Shown piece after piece: positions 26,366-34,869 of a DNA stretch of 64,000 nucleotides. The stretch lies in NCBI RefSeq assembly GCF_023612095.1, contig NZ_CP086235.1, forward strand, positions 3,669,501 to 3,733,500, read 5' to 3'. The number at the start of each line of letters is the position of its first letter. The first letter of the stretch is position 1. Both the position numbers and the translations under genes were made by a program. The notes beneath the pieces were generated by a model, which did not search any database, was not told the origin of the DNA, and worked only from the letters and a program-made list of their open reading frames with translations. The stretch comes from Cytobacillus firmus. Its GTDB lineage: Bacteria; Bacillota; Bacilli; Bacillales; Cytobacillaceae.

Positions 26366-26552
26366 GTTCTTTCTTTGTGTTCGTTTTGTTCTTTTTATCG
26401 AACCGTTAAGTCGAGTATAGTCCATCCGTCTTATTTTGAAAAATTCCAAATTCAGCCGTTTTTTCGTTTTAAAGAACGTTTTTCGTTCTTTTTCTAAGAA
26501 TATCTCGAGAATTCTCACTATTTTGTATTTTTTATTGAACGTTTTGTTCGTT
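26366..26552. promoter_or_regulatory. Cluster of SinR-type operators between sipW and the SinR paralogue
   Basis: The divergent intergenic region has many copies of the SinR box GTTCTTT or GTTCGTT: plus strand at 26366, 26379, 26388, 26485 and 26546, and reversed at 26471. Two form inverted repeats: AAAGAACG-TTTTT-CGTTCTTT (26471-26491) and GAAC-GTTTT-GTTC (26537-26549). Sites lie between the sipW promoter and start and over the -10 of the divergent gene. The match to B. subtilis GTTCTYT is from memory. Confidence 0.75.
26414..26442 (-). promoter_or_regulatory. SigA promoter of sipW-calY
   Basis: TTTTCA, 17-base spacer, TATACT on minus, 80 bases upstream of sipW, with three SinR-type boxes immediately downstream. 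Confidence 0.65.
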
Positions 26553-26598
26553 ATAATGAAATTATCTTTATATTTTATGATAAGGGAGTATTATGCCT

Positions 26599-26940
26599 AT
26601 GATAGGTGGCCGGATTAAAAGTTTAAGGATTAAAAAGGGATACTCAATTAATGAGCTTTCTGAAAAAGCGGAGGTCTCCAAATCATATTTGAGCTACATT
26701 GAGAGAGGCATACAGGAGAACCCTTCACTGCAGGTTTTATCGCGAATCGCCAGAACACTGGATGCAAACCTTGAAGATTTGCTGGAAGAGAATAAAGAAC
26801 AGATTACCGATTTGTTTAAGCTGGATGAAGAGTGGGTTTCCCTTGTTAAAGAAGCAATCAGGCAGGGAATCACAAAAGAGGATTTCTCCTATTATCTGGA
26901 GTTCATCAAATTTAAGAAGATGAATGGAGGGAGTGTTTAG
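26599..26940 (+). CDS. SinR/SlrR-like regulator (second SinR paralogue)
   Basis: 113 residues with the SinR layout: HTH_3 (about 1-62, including SKSYLSYIERGIQENPSLQ) and one SinI/SinR-type oligomerisation segment (DEEWVSLVKEAIRQGITKEDF). It lacks the second such segment of B. subtilis SlrR (152 residues), so it is SinR-sized. Start at 26599 by homology (MIGGRIK); ATG 26593 is nearer to GGGAG (4 bases). Followed at once by the sortase gene (TAG-TTG), so the two are one operon. Its promoter carries SinR boxes, suggesting cross- or self-regulation. Confidence 0.88.
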   Translation: MIGGRIKSLRIKKGYSINELSEKAEVSKSYLSYIERGIQENPSLQVLSRIARTLDANLEDLLEENKEQITDLFKLDEEWVSLVKEAIRQGITKEDFSYYLEFIKFKKMNGGSV

Positions 26941-27552
26941 TTGAAGGTTAGAGGCCGTTTGCTGATTATAGCTGCCTCCTTCCTTATTCTAATCGGAGGC
27001 GGTCTGGTCCTGTTTTCCCTGCAGGAAATGTACGCTCAGGAGAAGAAAACCAAGGATTCTTTAGCCCAGGCACAAGAAAGAGTTCACAACGCAGTGAATA
27101 AAGAAAGAAGAAATGTTCTCCAAACAGAACAACCACTGGATGTTTCCTTTGAGCAGGGTGAAGCCATTGGGATTCTAAAGATCCCCCGCTTGGAAGCTGA
27201 ACTTCCCATTATAGAAGGAACAGATGAGGATGAACTTGAAAAGGGGGTTGGCCATTACTCAACAACGGTTCTTCCGGGCCAGTCTGATCAAATTTTATTA
27301 TCAGGGCATCGGGATACAGTTTTTCGCCGGCTTGGTGAACTTGAAATTGGAGATATACTTCAAGTTATCATGCCCTATGGAGAATATAGATATGAGATAA
27401 CAGAAACAGAGATTGTTGATGCGGATGATACTACAGTGATTAATTCCACTGCTCCACAAGAAATTCTCACTGTTTCCACTTGCTATCCTTTTTCATATGT
27501 AGGAAATGCACCAAATCGTTATATTTTATCTGCTAAAAGATTAGTTAATTAA
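26941..27552 (+). CDS. srtD: Class D sortase
   Basis: 203-residue membrane-anchored transpeptidase: N-terminal membrane helix (about 7-28), catalytic His123 in LSGHRDT, Cys181 in LTVSTC and Arg193 in APNRYIL. It joins LPxT-type proteins to peptidoglycan. A TTG start directly after the stop of the SinR paralogue is backed by GGAGGGAG. The only sorting signal seen in the window is LPNTA in the protein at 24251, the likely substrate. Subclass D is judged from size and the TxTC motif. Confidence 0.9.
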   Translation: MKVRGRLLIIAASFLILIGGGLVLFSLQEMYAQEKKTKDSLAQAQERVHNAVNKERRNVLQTEQPLDVSFEQGEAIGILKIPRLEAELPIIEGTDEDELEKGVGHYSTTVLPGQSDQILLSGHRDTVFRRLGELEIGDILQVIMPYGEYRYEITETEIVDADDTTVINSTAPQEILTVSTCYPFSYVGNAPNRYILSAKRLVN

Positions 27553-27711
27553 ATTAAATTTTATGAAATGTTCTCAATAAAGAATATCTATGCGAAAATT
27601 TGAGTAAAATCTAGATAATGAGAGAAAAGATACTATTTACCTGCCAAAAACTTAAATTATTCCATTTCCAAATTTACTTTCCTAATAGTATAATGAATCT
27701 TAATTCTATAT

Positions 27712-27718
27712 AAAGAAC
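27712..27718. promoter_or_regulatory. SinR-type box upstream of the TapA-like gene
   Basis: AAAGAAC (reverse GTTCTTT), 18 bases downstream of a TATAAT -10 (27689-27694) and 43 bases before the start at 27761. Confidence 0.5.
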
Positions 27719-27760
27719 AAATTCACTTTTAATAATGAACATTCAAAGGAGGTTACATTG

Positions 27761-28924
27761 ATGGAACCGAGAGGGGTGAGAATTAAAAGAATGAGAAGGA
27801 AAAGAAGAAAACAAATTGCAAAAGCCGCTGCTTCCAGTTTTGCACTTTCATCCTCCATTGTTGTTGGAGCACATTTCATATCGCCTACATATGCTCAATT
27901 CAACAGCACTGATGAAGCAAACTCGACTATTGAGGCATGCTTTATTTTTCCCAGAACAATAGAAAAAGAATATGTAACCAAGTCAGAAGATATCTTCAAA
28001 AAATTGGATGAGGAAATACAACAGGCATTGTCTATAAAAAGCAGTATTACTGAAATAGATGCTGATGCTAAACTAAAGAACGTAAAGCCTTATTCCAACG
28101 GCCATACCAATCCATCCGAACCAGCATCTGATAGCAGTGCCTCAATAAAAGGGCTAACAGCTACCCGTTATTCGTTAGAATCACAAATAAACAGTCTGCA
28201 AAATAACATATCCACAGCTAAACAGGACTTAAATGCGATTAGCTCCTTAAGCAGTCAATTATCTGCTTCAATCCAGCAGCTGGAGAATTACAATAACGCT
28301 CTCGAAGCAACAGTAACAAAGTCACAAACTCATACTGAAGAATTAACAACCCTTTTAGATACAATAAACGGATTCAAAGATCAAGCTATCACAGAATGCA
28401 CTTATGAAGAAACTTACTTTGAAGAGCAAATTACCAAGATGGAGAGTTATTCAAAGGATGCTGAAACTCTTATAACCCAAGCTAAAGAGGAACAAACCGC
28501 TTCCCTGGAAAAGATCAAAAGCTATAATGACAAACTAAATCAGTTAAGGAATATGGAAAGCAATATTCAGGACGAGATTTCTAAGTTTGAAAGCAGCATT
28601 GATCATCTGAATAGCCGTAATTCAGATATCGATGCTCAAATTCAAAAGCTTGAAAAAGAACAACAGGAAGCTGAACAAAAGAAAAAAGCTGAAAAGGAGG
28701 CCGCTGATAAGAAAAAGAAAGAAAACAAGCCTCCTGAAGAAAAACCAGCAGCAGCTCCTACAAAAGATAAGCCAAGTGAAGAAAAAGCTGAACCAGCTGA
28801 AGAACCGAAAGCAGAACAGCCACAAGGTGAAGAAACCGGCACATCTGAAAGTTCCGATGAAGCAACACAACAAAACGAATCCCCATCCGAAAATGCAGAA
28901 ACCACCTCAGAAGAAGCTAAATGA
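27761..28924 (+). CDS. Secreted coiled-coil protein of the SipW/TasA locus (TapA-like or DUF4047-like)
   Basis: 387 residues. Very basic N-terminus (RIKRMRRKRRKQ), hydrophobic segment (about 22-42) ending PTYAQFNSTDEA, resembling SipW-processed signal peptides, then one conserved-looking Cys (IEACFIFP). A long coiled-coil region (about 135-300, Gln/Asn/Ser-rich) is followed by a charged Lys/Glu/Pro low-complexity tail. B. subtilis TapA has a similar plan (SipW signal, Cys, acidic disordered tail), and B. cereus has DUF4047 proteins beside sipW-calY. No TapA proper is present, so it may be the fibre assembly factor. AAAGGAGG is 8 bases before the ATG. Confidence 0.65.
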   Translation: MEPRGVRIKRMRRKRRKQIAKAAASSFALSSSIVVGAHFISPTYAQFNSTDEANSTIEACFIFPRTIEKEYVTKSEDIFKKLDEEIQQALSIKSSITEIDADAKLKNVKPYSNGHTNPSEPASDSSASIKGLTATRYSLESQINSLQNNISTAKQDLNAISSLSSQLSASIQQLENYNNALEATVTKSQTHTEELTTLLDTINGFKDQAITECTYEETYFEEQITKMESYSKDAETLITQAKEEQTASLEKIKSYNDKLNQLRNMESNIQDEISKFESSIDHLNSRNSDIDAQIQKLEKEQQEAEQKKKAEKEAADKKKKENKPPEEKPAAAPTKDKPSEEKAEPAEEPKAEQPQGEETGTSESSDEATQQNESPSENAETTSEEAK

Positions 28925-28933
28925 AAAGTTCCC

Positions 28934-28966
28934 GAGAGCTAAGTGTGATTCACACTTAGCTCTCTT
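28934..28966 (+). terminator. Terminator of the TapA-like gene
   Basis: 15-bp perfect stem GAGAGCTAAGTGTGA / TCACACTTAGCTCTC with T7 tail. The rest of 28967-29144 holds no credible gene. Confidence 0.93.
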
Positions 28967-29144
28967 TTTTTAATTTCAAGTGCCCTTTTTACTTCATCTA
29001 GACAAACACCCGTCCCCTATCCAAGAACCTGTACATATCCTTTACTATATGGGTTTCCAGAAGGGACGTTATCCGAATGATCAATTTCTTAAGATTACTA
29101 TTATATTTAGCCATCATCATCACAGCTATCCTGCTATCAGTATA

Positions 29145-29173
29145 AAAAGCCAGACTCTCTAAGCCTGGCTTTT
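29145..29173 (-). terminator. Terminator of psuKG
   Basis: AAAAGCCAG / CTGGCTTTT stem, T-rich tail on minus, right after the psuG stop. Confidence 0.88.
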
Positions 29174-29177
29174 CCCT

Positions 29178-30089
29178 TTACTTATTCAAACTAACAGCAA
29201 TCCTCGAACCCACTTCCGCATTATGCTTCACCAATGCAATGTTCGCTATCAAGCTTCTTCCTTCTGTTAACTCCTTAACTTTCCCCAAAAGGAATGGAGT
29301 CACTTTTTTCCCTGAGATATTGTTTTCATTCGCTTCTTTTAAGGCAGTTTCAATAACACCAGTAATAAACGCTTCTTCCAGCGCATCTTTTTCAGGAATC
29401 GGGTTGGCAATCACAACGCCGCCTCTTAGGCCCAGTTCCCATTTTGTGCGGATCATTTCGGCTGCTTCTTCTGCATTGTCCACCCGGTAGTTCACGCTGA
29501 ACGGACTTGTGCGTGTGTAGAAGGCGGGCAGTACATCTGTTTCAAATCCAACGACCGGAACGCCATGGGTTTCTAAGTATTCAAGCGTCAAACCAATATC
29601 CAGAATGGATTTCGCACCTGCACAGATAACGGCCACATTGGTCATCGCAAGCTCCTGAAGGTCAGCCGAGATGTCCATGGTGGTTTCCGCTTCACGGTGA
29701 ACTCCGCCAATTCCGCCTGTGACAAACACTTCAATTCCGGCAAGCTCAGCACAGATCATGGTGGCCGCTACCGTTGTGGCGCCATTTTTCTTTTTAGCAA
29801 TCAAATAGGGAAGGTCCCTCCGACTCGCTTTTTCAATATCCTTGCTTTGTGCAAGGAATTCCAGCTCCTCGTCTGATAAGCCAATTTTAATTTTCCCGTT
29901 TAAAATGGCAATGGTTGCAGGGACAGCACCGTTTTTGCGGATGATTTCCTCTACTTCTTTTGCTGTCTGGACATTTTGCGGGTATGGCATTCCATGTGAA
30001 ATGATGGTGGATTCAAGGGCGACAACCGGTTTATTTGTTTTCTTTGCTTCTAACACTTCTTCTGAGTACTCAAGCCATTTTTCTAACAT
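29178..30089 (-). CDS. psuG: Pseudouridine-5'-phosphate glycosidase PsuG
   Basis: Cleaves the C-C glycosidic bond of pseudouridine 5'-phosphate to uracil and ribose 5-phosphate. 303 residues, matching the IndA/PsuG family along its length: [15 protein letters not shown] at the N-terminus, [11 protein letters not shown] and the [12 protein letters not shown] segment in the middle. It follows psuK with a 14-base gap and GGAGAAG site, forming a complete pseudouridine salvage operon. Confidence 0.96.
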   Translation of the reverse strand: MLEKWLEYSEEVLEAKKTNKPVVALESTIISHGMPYPQNVQTAKEVEEIIRKNGAVPATIAILNGKIKIGLSDEELEFLAQSKDIEKASRRDLPYLIAKKKNGATTVAATMICAELAGIEVFVTGGIGGVHREAETTMDISADLQELAMTNVAVICAGAKSILDIGLTLEYLETHGVPVVGFETDVLPAFYTRTSPFSVNYRVDNAEEAAEMIRTKWELGLRGGVVIANPIPEKDALEEAFITGVIETALKEANENNISGKKVTPFLLGKVKELTEGRSLIANIALVKHNAEVGSRIAVSLNK

Positions 30090-30103
30090 GATGTCACTTC
30101 TCC

Positions 30104-31201
30104 TTAGTCGAAATATTGGTTGAACGTTTCCTGAAGGCGTTTGTTGTTCAGGTTCGGGTTAACGGTTTCAATGGACTGCAGGGCAAGCATCGAGCAGGAC
30201 ATGCCAATTTTGCAGGCATCCTCTGTGCTCAACCCCTTTAAATGGGCAAAAATAATACCTGATACAAGCGAGTCACCTGCACCTGTCACATCAGCGATTT
30301 TCACCTTTGGCGGCAGCTGCACACCTGCTTCACCTGTTTTTGTGAAGTAGATCAGTCCTTTATCTCCCCGGCTGATCACCACTTTTTCCACGCCTTTATT
30401 GATCATTTCCTGTGCTGCTTTAAAGAAGTCTCCCTCCTTGATGATTTCCATCCCTGTCAGGGCTTCTGCCTCATTTTTGTTGGCAATCAGCCAGGTGACA
30501 CCCTGCAGACTTTCCGGCAGATTCTTTATTTTTGGTGCTGAAACAGGTGTGATGCATAGCGGAATACTCTCTTCGTAACACCTTGTGATGATTTGTTTTA
30601 AAACTTCTGGCGGAAAGTTGGTATCCAAAATGACCATCTCAGATGATGCCATGTACCCCCACTTTTTTTCGATAAACCCTCTGGTAACGCTTTCATAAAT
30701 GGACATGTCAGCTAACGCCACCGCCATTTCCCCTTCGAGATCAAGCACGGCTGTATAGGTTCCCGTGGCGGCCCCTCCCAGGGATTGTGAAGGTGTCACG
30801 TCAGCAAAGGCTTTCGTATATTCCAGAAGCCATTCCCCTTCCGGATCGCCTCCCACGACGGTCATCAGACCGACATTACAGCCCAGCCTGCCAAGGTTTT
30901 CGGCAATGTTCCGTGCCACTCCCCCGCAGGATTGGGAGCTCTCAGCGGGATTCGATGTTCCGTATTGGAGCTGTCCGGTCGTCTGGATTTTTCTGTCTAC
31001 ATTGGCCCCTCCCACACAAAGCACTTCTTTCTTTTGCGGCAGAACATAAGCCCTGCCAAGAATTTCCCCCTGCTTGGTCAGTGAGGAGATATAGCCGGCT
31101 ACAGCGGACCTTGAGAGCCCCGTTTTGTCAGCCAGCTCGTTTTGGGCAATGAATGGATCCTCTTTAATCAGCTGCAAAATTAATAGTTCTTTATCGTTCA
31201 C
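30104..31201 (-). CDS. psuK: Pseudouridine kinase PsuK with N-terminal winged helix
   Basis: 365 residues. An N-terminal helix-turn-helix of about 55 residues ([19 protein letters not shown]) is fused to a PfkB-family kinase (about 58-360) with the anion-hole signature DVTGAGDS and the N-terminal GGANVDRK. The kinase phosphorylates pseudouridine for PsuG. The fused DNA-binding domain, common in Bacillus homologues, may let the kinase regulate its own operon. Confidence 0.93.
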   Translation of the reverse strand: MNDKELLILQLIKEDPFIAQNELADKTGLSRSAVAGYISSLTKQGEILGRAYVLPQKKEVLCVGGANVDRKIQTTGQLQYGTSNPAESSQSCGGVARNIAENLGRLGCNVGLMTVVGGDPEGEWLLEYTKAFADVTPSQSLGGAATGTYTAVLDLEGEMAVALADMSIYESVTRGFIEKKWGYMASSEMVILDTNFPPEVLKQIITRCYEESIPLCITPVSAPKIKNLPESLQGVTWLIANKNEAEALTGMEIIKEGDFFKAAQEMINKGVEKVVISRGDKGLIYFTKTGEAGVQLPPKVKIADVTGAGDSLVSGIIFAHLKGLSTEDACKIGMSCSMLALQSIETVNPNLNNKRLQETFNQYFD

Positions 31202-31305
31202 AATGGATCAGCCCTGTCTTTTTTGACTTTTGTTAAAATTATAAACTTTTGTCTATTTATCACACAAGTGTTATTTTTCCAAAAATTGTTTTAGCTAAAA
31301 AAGAT

Positions 31306-31324
31306 CCCCCGCCAATAGCGGGAG
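31306..31324 (-). terminator. Terminator of the AGCS symporter gene
   Basis: CTCCCGC / GCGGGGG stem followed by ATCTTTTTT on minus. Confidence 0.85.
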
Positions 31325-31332
31325 AACTATTA

Positions 31333-32718
31333 TTACGCTGCATTATCGTCTTTTTTAATATCCTTTAAATAATACTTTTCTGAAGTAAAGAACTCGTTTT
31401 TCAGCTGTTTAACCTCTTTGCTTAGAAGGAGGACAGCCACGATGTTCGGTATCAGGATCATGGCAAGTGCCAGATCAAGGAACTGCCAGATGGTTTGCGC
31501 TGCACCCACTGAGCCAAGAACTATGGCAGCAATGTAAACGACTTTAATGGCTTTTCCGGCAAAAGAGCCAAATAGAAACTCAGCCATTTTAGAACCATAA
31601 AAGACGACTACGATGATTGTGGAAACCACAAAGAATACGAGTGACACAGCGACAAGAATACCTCCAAATGAGCCAAAGTATTCCGTAAATGCCGCTGCTG
31701 TCAGGGCTGAAGGATCCTTCATGGCCCCTTCCCTTGTCCACACACCTGATGAAAGGACCACAAATGCAGTTGCAGTACACACAATCAGCGTATCCACAAC
31801 AATACCGACAATCGCCCAGAAGCCTTGGCGCACCGGGTGGTCAGTTGTGGCAGCCGCATGGGCAATCGGTGCCGTTCCAAGTCCTGCCTCATTGGAATAT
31901 AATCCTCTTGCAAATCCCCAGCGAATGATTTCGCCAATTGCCGCACCGGCAAATCCGCCTATTGCAGACATCGGCTGAAACGCATAAGTGAAGATTAATT
32001 CCAACACTTCAGGAAGCTTGCCCAGATTCATAAATAAGACTACTAACGCTGCACCTACATAAATGAGTGCCATAAATGGAACAAAGATTTCGGTTACCTT
32101 TCCAATTCTCTGGATCCCCCCAAAAACAACCAAGGAAACCAGTGCCGCTACAGCGATTCCTGCATAAAGTCCATTAATCTTAAAGGTTTCGGTGACTGCA
32201 GATGCCACGGCATTACCCTGAACCATGATGCTTGGGATTAATTCGATCATGAGCGCAAAGGCAAATATCACACCAAGCCACTTCATGTTCAGACCTTTTA
32301 TCATGTAATACATAGGGCCGCCCACATATTCTCCATCTTCATTTTTCTCTCTGTACTTAATAGCCAATACACTTTCCGAGAACTTAATGGACATTCCTAT
32401 TAGCGCAATGACCCACATCCAAAAGACTGCTCCAGGACCGCCAAACATGATGGCTGCCGGCACACCAACAATGTTTGCAGCTCCAATGGTGGAAGCCAGT
32501 GCAGATGTGAGTGCCTGCAGCGGTGTAACGGTTCCTTTTCCCTTCGGCTTTTTAAAAACACTTCCGAATGTCTGTTTAAAAATATATACCGGATATCGGA
32601 ACTGGAAGAAACCCAGCAAAAAGGTTAAATACAGCCCTGTTCCGGCTAATAATAGGATGATGGGATATCCCCACAGCCATCCTGAAATATCTCCTACGAC
32701 TTCTAATAACTTATCCAA
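31333..32718 (-). CDS. Sodium:alanine/glycine symporter (AGCS family)
   Basis: 461-residue permease with about 11 membrane segments and family signatures (GTVTPLQALTSALASTIGAANIVGV at about 60-85; GFARGLYSNEAGLGTAPIAHAAA). It imports alanine or glycine with Na+ (B. subtilis AlsT, E. coli YaaJ relatives). TTG start at 32718 is supported by AAGGGGG 8 bases upstream; the frame stays open to 32790 but those codons precede the ribosome site. Monocistronic. Confidence 0.92.
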   Translation of the reverse strand: MDKLLEVVGDISGWLWGYPIILLLAGTGLYLTFLLGFFQFRYPVYIFKQTFGSVFKKPKGKGTVTPLQALTSALASTIGAANIVGVPAAIMFGGPGAVFWMWVIALIGMSIKFSESVLAIKYREKNEDGEYVGGPMYYMIKGLNMKWLGVIFAFALMIELIPSIMVQGNAVASAVTETFKINGLYAGIAVAALVSLVVFGGIQRIGKVTEIFVPFMALIYVGAALVVLFMNLGKLPEVLELIFTYAFQPMSAIGGFAGAAIGEIIRWGFARGLYSNEAGLGTAPIAHAAATTDHPVRQGFWAIVGIVVDTLIVCTATAFVVLSSGVWTREGAMKDPSALTAAAFTEYFGSFGGILVAVSLVFFVVSTIIVVVFYGSKMAEFLFGSFAGKAIKVVYIAAIVLGSVGAAQTIWQFLDLALAMILIPNIVAVLLLSKEVKQLKNEFFTSEKYYLKDIKKDDNAA

Positions 32719-32840
32719 AAAAATTTCCCCCTTATAGTTATGCACAGTTGCCCTTGTTATTCCATTCCCTTTTATTTGCCAGTTAAACACTTAGTTAGCA
32801 AAAGAATATGCGAGGTAGACAAATTCTTAAATTCCATGTA

Positions 32841-32858
32841 TAGTTAGCTAGGTAACTA
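32841..32858. promoter_or_regulatory. Candidate MarR operator
   Basis: TAGTTA-GCTAGG-TAACTA inverted repeat 20 bases before the MarR start; half-sites recur upstream (TTAGTTAGC at about 32790). Confidence 0.5.
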
Positions 32859-32877
32859 TTTTAAGCAGGTGAAAACA

Positions 32878-33306
32878 ATGCACCCTAATCAAAGTGAATT
32901 TTTTCATTCCATCAACCAATTTACACGCCATTTTTCCAAAGTACTTAATGAAAGTCTGGTGCCGCTTGGGTTATATGCGGCTCAATGGACGATTATTTAC
33001 CGACTGAAAACCGGAGGCCCGAGCACCCAAAAAGAGATTTCTTCTTATTTGGGAGTTGAAGCTCCGACCATGACCAGGACATTGGCCCGTCTTGAGAAAT
33101 CAGGCTGGATCACCAGAACAGCCGGCAAGGACAAACGCGAAAAACTGATTTCACTGACTGATGCAGCCACCCAGGAATACGACAATTGGCTTTCTGCAGT
33201 AAGATCAAGCGAAAGCAATGTCCTGCAGAACATTACAGAAGAAGAAATCAGCACGATGATCAGACTTATGGCAAAAATGAGAGAAAATATGGTACCAGGC
33301 ACCTAG
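32878..33306 (+). CDS. MarR family regulator
   Basis: 142-residue winged-helix dimer protein; helix-turn-helix around 45-85 (TQKEISSYLGVEAPTMTRTLARLEKSGW) and wing GKDKREKLISLT. Paired with an MFS gene 57 bases downstream, like B. subtilis ywoH-ywoG. Start at 32878 has AGGTG six bases upstream; an ATG at 32869 lacks a site. It probably represses the pair via the inverted repeat at 32841. Confidence 0.9.
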   Translation: MHPNQSEFFHSINQFTRHFSKVLNESLVPLGLYAAQWTIIYRLKTGGPSTQKEISSYLGVEAPTMTRTLARLEKSGWITRTAGKDKREKLISLTDAATQEYDNWLSAVRSSESNVLQNITEEEISTMIRLMAKMRENMVPGT

Positions 33307-33341
33307 ACCAGTTCACGAAATTGGTATAGGTACCTGGTACC
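33291..33341. repeat. Long inverted repeat between marR and MFS gene
   Basis: Arms GGTACCAGGCACCTA and TAGGTACCTGGTACC (one mismatch) with a 21-base loop; the left arm includes the marR stop codon. Too little T follows for a classical terminator. It looks like a Bacillaceae palindromic repeat unit (GGTRCCTGGTACC type) and could also reduce readthrough into the MFS gene. Confidence 0.75.
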
Positions 33342-33362
33342 TTCATTTGTTAGGAGGACAAC

Positions 33363-34559
33363 ATGAAGAAACAGCCATTATGGACGAAGGATTTTTTGAG
33401 TATTTCTGTTACGAGTTTTTTCTTATTTATGGGGTTTTATGTGTTGCTGACAACACTTCCCCTTTATATTTTGGATGATTTGAAAGGGGACGAAACACAG
33501 GTTGGCCTGATTATTTCGGTCTTTTTGATTGCTGCCGTGATCAGCAGGCCGTTTACAGGGAAATGGATTGATGAGGTTGGGCGGCGGAAGATTCTGCTGG
33601 CTTCCCTGATTGTATTTGCTGTCTCATCGCTTCTTTATTTTTGGGCTGACACTATGCCTGCTCTTTTAGCTCTAAGATTCCTTCACGGTGTAGGATTTGG
33701 CATGGCCACCACAGCGACTGGAGCGATTGTTGCTGAAATTGTGCCGGATGAACGGAGAGGCGAAGGGCTTGGCTATTATGCGATGTTCATGAATCTCGCC
33801 ATGGTTATTGGCCCGTTTGCAGGTTTGACGATTGTTCAATATGCAAGCTTCAAATGGATTTTTGCGTTATGTACCGTTTTATCATTTATTGCTATTGTGC
33901 TGGGTGCATTTGTAAAAATACCGCAAAAAGCAGAAAGCTCTGTTAAGCATCCCAAATTCACACTTTCAAGCTTATTCGAAAAAAATGCCGTTCCTGTTGC
34001 GATTTCAGCGGGCATCCTTGCTTTCGCGTACTCAGGAGTTCTTTCCTTTATTTCTGTTTATGCAAAAGAGCTTGATTTACTTGAAGCCGCGAGCTTCTTC
34101 TTCGTTGTATATGCGGCGTTCATCATAATGTCCCGCCCATTTACAGGCCGCTGGTTTGATGCATACGGAGAGAATAAGGTGATCTATCCAGCGATTATTC
34201 TGTTTGCGGCAGGTTTATTTTTGCTCAGCCAGGCCAACAGCACCTTTGTATTTCTGCTGTCAGGCGCAGTAATCGGATTGGGGTATGGCACGATTGTTCC
34301 GAGTCTTCAAACCGTTGCCATCAAGCAGGCTGATCCAGCGAAACGCGGACTTGCTACCTCAACCTTTTTCACCCTCTTTGACACAGGGATCGGTTTAGGA
34401 TCCTATGTTCTCGGAATTCTTGCGGTCAAAACAGGCTTCGCTTCGCTGTATTTTATGCTTGCCGGAGTCGCATTGCTTGGCCTGCTCGTATACTACCTGC
34501 TTCATGGCAAAAAGACAGAACCAAGAACCATTCATTCAGAAGCAGATCTTCCATTATAA
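33363..34559 (+). CDS. MFS transporter (drug-efflux type, YwoG-like)
   Basis: 398 residues, 12 membrane segments, MFS loop motif GKWIDEVGRRK between helices 2 and 3, and RPFTGRWFDAYGENK in the second half. The MarR gene in front suggests inducible multidrug or metabolite export. GGAGG precedes the ATG. Substrate unknown. Confidence 0.9.
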   Translation: MKKQPLWTKDFLSISVTSFFLFMGFYVLLTTLPLYILDDLKGDETQVGLIISVFLIAAVISRPFTGKWIDEVGRRKILLASLIVFAVSSLLYFWADTMPALLALRFLHGVGFGMATTATGAIVAEIVPDERRGEGLGYYAMFMNLAMVIGPFAGLTIVQYASFKWIFALCTVLSFIAIVLGAFVKIPQKAESSVKHPKFTLSSLFEKNAVPVAISAGILAFAYSGVLSFISVYAKELDLLEAASFFFVVYAAFIIMSRPFTGRWFDAYGENKVIYPAIILFAAGLFLLSQANSTFVFLLSGAVIGLGYGTIVPSLQTVAIKQADPAKRGLATSTFFTLFDTGIGLGSYVLGILAVKTGFASLYFMLAGVALLGLLVYYLLHGKKTEPRTIHSEADLPL

Positions 34560-34620
34560 TAGCCCCTTGCGGCTCTTTTTCTTTGTCAATCTTAATTTGT
34601 GTATATTTTCTGAAAATTAT

Positions 34621-34650
34621 TTGTCTTTTTTGTGAACGCCGGCATATAAT
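34621..34650 (+). promoter_or_regulatory. SigA promoter of the 38-residue membrane protein gene
   Basis: TTGTCT, 18-base spacer, TATAAT; 30 bases before the start codon at 34680. Confidence 0.7.
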
Positions 34651-34679
34651 GTAATTAATATATTTTAGGAGGTTCGTTA

Positions 34680-34796
34680 ATGACCATTGTTCACATATTA
34701 AACTTCTCCATTCCCATCGCCTGCGTTTTCCTATTTGGTGTAATGGTCGACCGCATGTGCAAACCGGACGGCACCGAACAGGAAGCAAATGAATAA
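34680..34796 (+). CDS. Small single-span membrane protein, 38 residues
   Basis: ATG at 34680 behind AGGAGG with 7-base spacing, own promoter and own terminator. The product has one hydrophobic helix (about 3-22, HILNFSIPIACVFLFGVMV) and a short charged tail. No family recognised. The complete promoter-RBS-terminator set makes it a convincing gene despite its size. Confidence 0.7.
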   Translation: MTIVHILNFSIPIACVFLFGVMVDRMCKPDGTEQEANE

Positions 34797-34808
34797 TCCC
34801 GTTAAAGC

Positions 34809-34830
34809 GGCTGGCTGACAGCCTTTTTTT
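34809..34830 (+). terminator. Terminator of the 38-residue gene
   Basis: GGCTG-GCTGA-CAGCC stem with a T-run. Confidence 0.8.
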
Positions 34831-34849
34831 ATTTCTTATAAAAAAAGAA

Positions 34850-34869
34850 ACCAGCCCCCTAAGGCTGAT
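34850..34869 (-). terminator. Terminator of motAB
   Basis: ATCAGCC / GGCTGGT stem on minus overlapping the motB stop, followed by TTCTTTTTTT. Confidence 0.8.

Noticed and set aside
28980..29162. 60-codon plus frame after the TapA-like gene
   Set aside because: No ribosome site, lies between two terminators, atypical composition.
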